NCBI GenBank assembly: GCA_009918225.1
Contig: RGEP01000042.1
Location: 1-10,680, forward strand
DNA length: 10,680 bases
Direction: 5' to 3'
Origin: Betaproteobacteria bacterium
Lineage (GTDB): Bacteria > Pseudomonadota > Gammaproteobacteria > Burkholderiales > Burkholderiaceae_C
The translations under genes and the position numbers were made by a program. Each line of letters opens with the position of its first letter. The stretch's first letter is position 1. Shown in pieces: positions 6,448 through 10,680 of the stretch. The notes under the pieces were generated by a model that ran no database searches, was not told the origin of the DNA, and saw only the letters and a program-made list of their open reading frames with translations.

Positions 6448-6936
6448 ATGACCATTCGCACCGCCCAACCCGATGATGCAGCCACCTTGGTGGCCCTGAT
6501 CCGCGAGCTCGCCGAGTTCGAACAGCTCACGCACCTCGTCCGGGTCACACCCGACCATCTGGCGCAGCATCTGTTCGGCCCGCGCCCCGCTGCGCAATGC
6601 GTGGTGTTTGAAGTCGAAGGCCACATCGTGGCCTTTGCTCTGTTTTTCCACAATTTCTCGACCTTCCTGGGCCAGCCTGGCTTGTACCTGGAAGACCTGT
6701 ATGTGCGCCCTGCGCACCGAGGTCAGGGGATTGGCCGGCGCCTTCTGACCCACCTGGCCGGTTTGGCGCGCGAACGCGGATGCGGCCGCTTTGAGTGGAG
6801 CGTGCTGGACTGGAATGCCCAGGCCATTGCCTTTTACGAAAAGCTCGGGGCCACCGTCATGCCCGACTGGCGCATTTGCCGTGTCACGGGCGCAGGCCTG
6901 GACGCCCTGGCCAACGAGACGGGGTCTCGCGCATGA
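6448..6936 (+). CDS. GNAT-family N-acetyltransferase, SSAT-like (spermidine/spermine-type)
   Basis: A 162-residue protein covering one complete GNAT domain. It would transfer acetyl from acetyl-CoA to an amine. The acetyl-CoA pyrophosphate-binding motif is R91-G-Q-G-I-G96, and FYEKLGA near the C-terminus is the usual GNAT motif B. The stretch LYLEDLYVRPAHRGQGIG plus VLDWNAQAIAFYEKLGA closely resembles eukaryotic and bacterial diamine/thialysine/polyamine acetyltransferases (SAT1/SAT2 group), so a small polyamine or amino-acid-like amine is the likeliest substrate. ATG 6448 gives an N-terminus of MTIRTAQPDDA, standard for the family; earlier in-frame starts lie in the 98-base gap and read poorly. 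No clear ribosome binding site is seen. Its stop overlaps the next start codon (ATGA), so it is cotranscribed with the acyl-CoA synthetase. A protein-lysine acetyltransferase role on that neighbour is an alternative but less favoured by the SSAT-like motifs. Confidence 0.85.
   Translation: MTIRTAQPDDAATLVALIRELAEFEQLTHLVRVTPDHLAQHLFGPRPAAQCVVFEVEGHIVAFALFFHNFSTFLGQPGLYLEDLYVRPAHRGQGIGRRLLTHLAGLARERGCGRFEWSVLDWNAQAIAFYEKLGATVMPDWRICRVTGAGLDALANETGSRA
6915..6929 (+). promoter_or_regulatory. Hairpin just upstream of the acyl-CoA synthetase start codon
   Basis: CGAGAC (6915-6920), loop GGG, GTCTCG (6924-6929): a perfect 6-bp stem with a tight 3-base loop, ending 3 bases before ATG 6933 and lying within the last codons of the acetyltransferase gene. 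The only G-rich tract that could pair with 16S rRNA (GGGG at 6921-6924) is in the loop and stem. Ribosomes finishing the upstream gene would melt it, consistent with translational coupling across the ATGA overlap. Confidence 0.4.
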
Positions 6937-8744
6937 AGCCCAAGCGTGTATCCGACCGCTACCCCGTTTTGCACGGCCAGTTCCAGTGGCAGGTGCCCGA
7001 GTACTTCAACATCGCCGAGGTGTGTGGCCGTCGATGGGCCCGGCAAACCCCACAGGCCGTGGCCATCATCCAAGAGACCGAAGGCGCCTTTGAAGGCGGC
7101 CCGGTGGCGCGTTGTACCTATGGACAGTTGCAGGCTCAGGCCAACCGGCTCAGCCATGCCCTGACCGCATTGGGCGTTCGGCGGGGCGACCGTGTGGCCG
7201 TGGTGATGCCGCAGCGCATCGAAACCGCCGTGGCCCATTTGGCCCTGTACCAGATGGGTGCGGTGGCCATGCCTTTGTCGATGCTCTTCGGGCCTGATGC
7301 CTTGGCCTATCGCCTGCAAGATTCCGAGGCAGTGGCAGCGATTGCCGATGAAACCTCGATCAAGGCCATTGAGGAGGTTCGACCCCAATGCCCCACGCTG
7401 CGCAGCGTGATGGCCGTGGGCTTGGCACAAGACCGTGCCGGGCCCGCCAGCCCAGCCCAATCAAGCGGTGATGCGGCCCTCAGCGGTCTGCTGCGCTGGG
7501 ACCATGCCCTGGCTGCGCAATCGGCCCAGTACCGTGCCGTCAAGACCAAGGCTGAAGAGGCCGCGGTGCTGATCTACACCAGTGGCACGACAGGGCCGCC
7601 CAAGGGAGCCCTCATTCCCCACCGCGCCCTGATCGGCAACCTCACCGGTTTTGTCTGCAGCCAGAACTGGTTTCCCTCGGTGTGGCCTGACCCCATCACC
7701 GGCGAACGCCCTGAGCCTGTGTTTTGGTCGCCCGCCGATTGGGCCTGGACGGGCGGTTTGATGGACGCCCTGTTGCCCACGCTCTACTTCGGCAAGACCA
7801 TCGTGGGCTACCACGGACGCTTTTCGGCGGACCGCGCCTTTGAGATTCTGCAGCGCCACCGGGTGACGCACAGTTTTCTCTTTCCCACGGCCCTCAAGGC
7901 GATGATGAAGGCACATGCGCAACCGGCCCAGCACTACCGCTTGCACCTGCGCGCCATCATGAGCGCTGGCGAAGCCGTGGGCGATGCGGTTTTCAACTGG
8001 TGCCGCCAGGCCCTTGGGGTGACGGTCAACGAAATGTTCGGCCAAACCGAGATCAATTACATCGTGGGCAACTGCACCCACAGCTTGGATGAGCACGGCC
8101 GGCCCCAGCCCGGATGGCCCGCCCGAGCGGGCAGCATGGGGCGCGCCTACCCCGGCCACCGCGTGGCGGTGATCGACGATGAAGGGCGAGAGTGCCCCCG
8201 TGGAACGCCGGGCGACGTGGCGGTGCACCGCCGAGACATCCACGGCCAGCCCGACCCGGTCTTCTTTCTGGGCTACTGGAAGCGCGACCAAGCCACCCGC
8301 GACAAGTACACCGGTGACCCCGGTGACAGCTGGTGCCGCACGGGTGACATGGCGGTGATGGATGAGGACGGCTACCTTTGGTATCAAGGGCGCAGCGACG
8401 ACATGTTCAAGGCCGCGGGCTACCGCATCGGCCCCAGCGAGATTGAGAACTGCCTGGTCAAGCATCCCGCCGTGGCCAATGCGGCCGTGGTGCCCAAGCC
8501 CGACGCCGAGCGCGGTGCAGTCGTCAAGGCCTACATCGTGCTGGCCGCGGGTCATCGGCCCAGTGCGGAGCTCGTCCAGGACCTGCAGCACCATGTGCGC
8601 GGCAAGCTGGCCCCCTATGAGTACCCCAAGGACATTGAGTTCATCGACCAGCTGCCCATGACCACCACCGGCAAGGTCCAGCGGCGTGTCTTGCGCTTGC
8701 AGGAAGAAGCGCGCGCCCGCGCGTCTGCAGCCAAGGGCTCTTGA
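6933..8744 (+). CDS. AMP-forming acyl-CoA synthetase (acetyl/medium-chain ACS-like)
   Basis: A 603-residue ANL-superfamily acyl-CoA synthetase that would activate a carboxylic acid via an acyl-adenylate to its CoA ester. Motifs are the phosphate loop YTSGTTGPPKG (215-225), A5 NEMFGQTE, TGD in WCRTGDMA, hinge region GRSDDMFKAAGYRI starting at G486, and the A10 catalytic lysine K581 in TTTGKVQRR. The FWSPADWAW segment and the overall layout fit the acetyl-CoA/medium-chain (ACSM-like) branch rather than the long-chain FadD or feruloyl-CoA groups. Its first codon overlaps the stop of the acetyltransferase gene in ATGA, and a small hairpin sits immediately upstream, so its translation probably depends on its neighbour. 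It differs from the window's first gene in all signature segments, so the two are not recent duplicates. Substrate is unknown: short or medium fatty acids or an aromatic acid are possible. Lys581 is the residue commonly controlled by acetylation in this family. Confidence 0.9.
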   Translation: MKPKRVSDRYPVLHGQFQWQVPEYFNIAEVCGRRWARQTPQAVAIIQETEGAFEGGPVARCTYGQLQAQANRLSHALTALGVRRGDRVAVVMPQRIETAVAHLALYQMGAVAMPLSMLFGPDALAYRLQDSEAVAAIADETSIKAIEEVRPQCPTLRSVMAVGLAQDRAGPASPAQSSGDAALSGLLRWDHALAAQSAQYRAVKTKAEEAAVLIYTSGTTGPPKGALIPHRALIGNLTGFVCSQNWFPSVWPDPITGERPEPVFWSPADWAWTGGLMDALLPTLYFGKTIVGYHGRFSADRAFEILQRHRVTHSFLFPTALKAMMKAHAQPAQHYRLHLRAIMSAGEAVGDAVFNWCRQALGVTVNEMFGQTEINYIVGNCTHSLDEHGRPQPGWPARAGSMGRAYPGHRVAVIDDEGRECPRGTPGDVAVHRRDIHGQPDPVFFLGYWKRDQATRDKYTGDPGDSWCRTGDMAVMDEDGYLWYQGRSDDMFKAAGYRIGPSEIENCLVKHPAVANAAVVPKPDAERGAVVKAYIVLAAGHRPSAELVQDLQHHVRGKLAPYEYPKDIEFIDQLPMTTTGKVQRRVLRLQEEARARASAAKGS

Positions 8745-8785
8745 GGCCACAATGACCCTCCTGGTTCTTTTTTGTAGCAATTCCC

Positions 8786-9850
8786 ATGGAACAGATCACC
8801 CTCGGCCACAGCGACCTCTCCGTCTCCCGCATTTGCCTGGGGACCATGACGTTTGGCGCGCAGACCGATGAGGCCGAAGCCCATCGCATCATGGACGCAG
8901 CGCTGGAGGCCGGTATCAACTTCTTCGACACCGCAGAGATGTATGCGGTGCCGCCCACGCGCGAGAGCTTTGGCAAGACCGAAACCATCATCGGCAACTG
9001 GTTCCAACAGCGCCCCGGGGCTCGTCAACGGGTGGTGTTGGCCAGCAAGATTGCGGGCCCTTCGCGCAACATGGACTGGATCCGTAACGGCGCGTCTGAC
9101 CTGAAGACCGAAGACTTCAAGGCCGCTTGTGACGACAGCTTGAAGCGCTTGAAGACCGATGTCATCGACCTCTATCAGATCCACTGGCCCAACCGCAACG
9201 CACCCGTGTTCGGCCAGCTGTACTACGACCCCTCCAAGAACAAGCCGCAGACCTCCATTGAGGCGCAGTTGCGCGCCTTGGAAGACCTGGTCAAGGCCGG
9301 CAAGGTTCGCCATGTTGGGCTTTCCAACGAAACGCCCTGGGGGCTGTCGGAGTTTCTGCGCTTGGCCGAAGTCCATGGCCTGCCCCGCGTGCAGACCGTG
9401 CAGAACCCGTATTGCCTGGTCAACCGGGTCGTTGACAACGGGCTGGACGAGGTGATGCAGCGCAGCGGCGTGTCGCTTTTGGCCTACTCACCCTTGGGAT
9501 TTGGCACCCTCACCGGCAAGTATGACGATCACGGGATCATCCCCTCTGACCTGCCCGACGCCGGCCGCCTGTCTCGGTTTGAATCGATGCGCAAGCAGCG
9601 TTGGGCACGCCCGGAGACCCTGCAGGCCGCACGCCGCTACAACGCGCTGGCATGGGAACACGACCTGAAGCCCTATGAAATGGCCCTGGCGTTTTGCTAC
9701 CGCAACTGGCGCGTGGCCTCCACCATCATCGGGGTGCGCACGCTGGAACAACTGCACCAGTGTGTGCAGGCGGGGTCGGTGGAGCTCAAGGCCGAACTGC
9801 TCGAAGCCATCGACCGCATTCGTTGGGAACACCGCGACCCGGCTCAGTAA
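8786..9850 (+). CDS. tas: NADP(H)-dependent aldo/keto reductase, Tas type
   Basis: A 354-residue aldo/keto reductase of (beta/alpha)8-barrel type that reduces aldehydes or ketones with NADPH in the cytoplasm. The active-site tetrad is visible: D48 and Y53 in FFDTAEMY, K88 in LASKIAGP, and H133 in YQIHWP. Resemblance to Escherichia coli Tas is strong through SDLSVS, LGTMTFG, AEMYAVPP, IGNW, SNETPWG, QNPYCLVNR and LLAYSPLGFGTLTGKY, and length fits (about 346 in E. coli). The physiological substrate of Tas is unsettled. It starts 41 bases after the acyl-CoA synthetase; the gap includes a T6 run (8768-8773) without a convincing stem, and ATG 8786 lacks a Shine-Dalgarno. It may be a separate transcript or a read-through gene. 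I see no sequence link to ferulate catabolism, although an aldehyde reductase could act on aromatic aldehydes such as vanillin. Confidence 0.9.
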   Translation: MEQITLGHSDLSVSRICLGTMTFGAQTDEAEAHRIMDAALEAGINFFDTAEMYAVPPTRESFGKTETIIGNWFQQRPGARQRVVLASKIAGPSRNMDWIRNGASDLKTEDFKAACDDSLKRLKTDVIDLYQIHWPNRNAPVFGQLYYDPSKNKPQTSIEAQLRALEDLVKAGKVRHVGLSNETPWGLSEFLRLAEVHGLPRVQTVQNPYCLVNRVVDNGLDEVMQRSGVSLLAYSPLGFGTLTGKYDDHGIIPSDLPDAGRLSRFESMRKQRWARPETLQAARRYNALAWEHDLKPYEMALAFCYRNWRVASTIIGVRTLEQLHQCVQAGSVELKAELLEAIDRIRWEHRDPAQ

Positions 9851-9895
9851 GCCCACTGCCTGTGGCCGCCGGACCCAGACTGCATTGCGTTTGCC

Positions 9896-10393
9896 ATGCC
9901 CAAGAAGGACAAGCATGTCAGCGAAACGCCGGCCACGCAGTGGCTCAAGGCCCGAGGGGTGGTGTACACCGAGCATCCCTACGACTATGTTGACCACGGC
10001 GGCACCGCCGAGAGTGCCCGTCAAACGGGCTGGAGCGAGCACGCTGTCATCAAGACCCTGGTGATGCAAGACGAGCGGGCGCAAGCGCTCGTCGTGTTGA
10101 TGCATGGCGACTGCACGGTCAGCACCAAGAACCTGGCCCGTGCCATCGGCTGCAAATCGGTGGAGCCGTGCAAGCCTGAAGTCGCTCAGCGCCACAGCGG
10201 CTACTTGGTCGGCGGCACATCACCCTTTGGCTTTCGCAAGGATGTGCCTGTGTATGCCGAAGCCACGATCTTCGACCTCCCCCGCATCCTCATCAATGGC
10301 GGCCGGCGCGGTTTCCTCGTCGGCATCGAGCCTTCCGTGCTGACCCAGCATCTGTGTGCCCAGCCTGTCTCCTGCGGCTTGCGCGACCATTGA
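9896..10393 (+). CDS. ybaK: Cys-tRNA(Pro)/aminoacyl-tRNA deacylase, YbaK/EbsC family
   Basis: A 165-residue single-domain trans-editing protein of the YbaK/EbsC/ProX type. Family members hydrolyse mischarged aminoacyl-tRNAs, classically Cys-tRNA(Pro) produced by prolyl-tRNA synthetase, in the cytoplasm. Diagnostic features are TPATQWLKARGV at the N-terminus, the essential Lys in VIKTLV (K53, matching the catalytic Lys of E. coli YbaK in YKTLLV), VAQRHSGYLVGGTSPFG with GGTSPFG at 106-112, and INGGRRGFLVGI. Length is normal for the family (about 159 in E. coli). It begins 45 bases after the tas stop without a visible Shine-Dalgarno and is the last plus-strand gene before a convergent neighbour. 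Specificity (Cys-tRNA(Pro) versus another misacylated tRNA) cannot be fixed from sequence alone, but the GGTSPFG/VGI pattern fits the YbaK branch well. Confidence 0.88.
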   Translation: MPKKDKHVSETPATQWLKARGVVYTEHPYDYVDHGGTAESARQTGWSEHAVIKTLVMQDERAQALVVLMHGDCTVSTKNLARAIGCKSVEPCKPEVAQRHSGYLVGGTSPFGFRKDVPVYAEATIFDLPRILINGGRRGFLVGIEPSVLTQHLCAQPVSCGLRDH

Positions 10394-10401
10394 CGGGCCC
10401 A

Positions 10402-10429
10402 GGCACGGCCTTGTGACACCAGGTGTGCC
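10402..10429. terminator. Possible bidirectional terminator stem in the convergent gap
   Basis: GGCAC (10402-10406) pairs with GTGCC (10425-10429), and CCT (10409-10411) can add to it by pairing with AGG (10421-10423). A competing pairing ACAC-CAG-GTGT lies at 10416-10426. The gap separates convergent ybaK and the methyltransferase gene, where terminators are expected, but no strong T-run follows on either strand. On the minus strand a weak CCC-TGC-GGG-TTTT element is nearer that gene's stop (10450-10438). Confidence 0.25.
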
Positions 10430-10457
10430 GCGCACCCAAAACCCGCAGGGCTATTGA

Positions 10458-10680
10458 TCAGCTGATGCGGCGGTAGCCGCCCCGCACCCCGCCCGGCGCC
10501 AGCACAAGCTGCCACAGTTGGTTCGAGCGCGCGCGAAAGGTCCCGGCGCAGCTGAGCAGGTAGTAGCGCCACAGGCGGCGAAACCGCTGGCCATGTCGGC
10601 GCGCGAGTGTGGGCCAAGCGGCCTCGAAGCGTGCGTGCCAGGCCATCAAGGTGCGGTCGTAGTCGGCTCCAAAGTTGTGC
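10458..10680 (-). CDS. C-terminus of cyclopropane-fatty-acid-synthase-family methyltransferase (partial)
   Basis: The minus-strand frame ends at TGA (10460-10458) and stays open to the window edge, giving 74 visible residues; the start and catalytic core lie outside. The visible part begins HNFGADYDRTLMAWHARF and continues FEAAWPTLARR, FRRLWRYYLLSCAGTFRAR and NQLWQLVLAPGG. The pattern of His-Asn-Phe-Gly/Tyr, a Trp-rich helix, then W-RYYLLSCAG-F-R and QLWQLVL is the usual C-terminal end of bacterial Cfa and related SAM-dependent methyltransferases, which add a methylene bridge to unsaturated fatty acyl chains of membrane phospholipids. Because the SAM-binding region is not visible, a related enzyme of the same fold cannot be excluded. 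The gene converges on ybaK with a 64-base gap. Confidence 0.8.
   Translation of the reverse strand, partial: HNFGADYDRTLMAWHARFEAAWPTLARRHGQRFRRLWRYYLLSCAGTFRARSNQLWQLVLAPGGVRGGYRRIS

Noticed and set aside
176..8744. The two AMP-forming synthetases as a tandem duplication
   Set aside because: Their signature segments differ throughout (feruloyl-CoA synthase type versus acetyl/medium-chain type), so they are distant members of one superfamily.
8745..8785. T6 run (8768-8773) before tas considered as an intrinsic terminator
   Set aside because: No stable stem precedes it; only 4-bp pairings such as GAGG with CCTC can be drawn.
1..10680. CRISPR array, tRNA, insertion sequence, attachment site or toxin-antitoxin module
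   Set aside because: Read for repeated spacers, cloverleaf-like elements, transposase motifs and paired small genes; none was seen, and coding composition is even across the window.

Overview
The window is a dense, GC-rich (roughly two-thirds G+C by eye) bacterial segment. It has eight complete plus-strand genes, one partial minus-strand gene entering from the right edge, and possibly the first codons of a divergent gene at the left edge. Gene content and codon style suggest a betaproteobacterium, most likely Burkholderiales/Comamonadaceae-like. That placement is an inference: there is no rRNA gene or other taxonomic marker here. I see no mobile element, tRNA or CRISPR array, and no stretch over 300 bases lacks a gene.

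Region 1 (1-175) is a regulatory stretch upstream of fcs. It holds a perfect 9+9 bp inverted repeat at 35-56 and a second, degenerate copy of its core at 113-128. Both have the form CATACA-N4-TGTAYG and their centres are 75 bp apart. This looks like a paired operator controlling fcs and perhaps a divergent gene off the left edge.

Region 2 (176-6349) is a CoA-dependent aromatic or acyl catabolism cluster: feruloyl-CoA synthase (fcs), a thiolase, a periplasmic type I (Liv/branched-chain-type) substrate-binding protein, and a long acyl-CoA dehydrogenase with a C-terminal extension domain. Pseudomonas ferulate loci likewise carry a thiolase (aat) and an acyl-CoA dehydrogenase (acd) beside fcs. 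Here a solute-binding protein gene sits between the two. The hydratase/lyase (ech) and vanillin dehydrogenase (vdh) that complete the non-beta-oxidative route are not in view. The likely flow is capture of a substrate in the periplasm, CoA activation by Fcs, then chain shortening either by Ech elsewhere or by a dehydrogenase/thiolase route.

Region 3 (6448-8744) is a two-gene unit: an SSAT-like GNAT N-acetyltransferase overlapping (ATGA) a second AMP-forming acyl-CoA synthetase. A small hairpin ends 3 bases before the synthetase start codon, a layout suggesting translational coupling.

Region 4 (8786-10393) holds a Tas-type aldo/keto reductase and a YbaK/EbsC-type Cys-tRNA(Pro) deacylase, general-function genes with no evident link to the catabolic cluster. 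Region 5 (10394-10680) is a short convergent gap followed by the C-terminus of a minus-strand cyclopropane-fatty-acid-synthase-family methyltransferase that continues beyond the window.

Nothing here is a clearly new system. The items most worth a second look are the paired operators, the solute-binding protein without permeases inside the ferulate-type operon, the thiolase with altered catalytic-loop motifs, and the hairpin at the acetyltransferase/synthetase junction.
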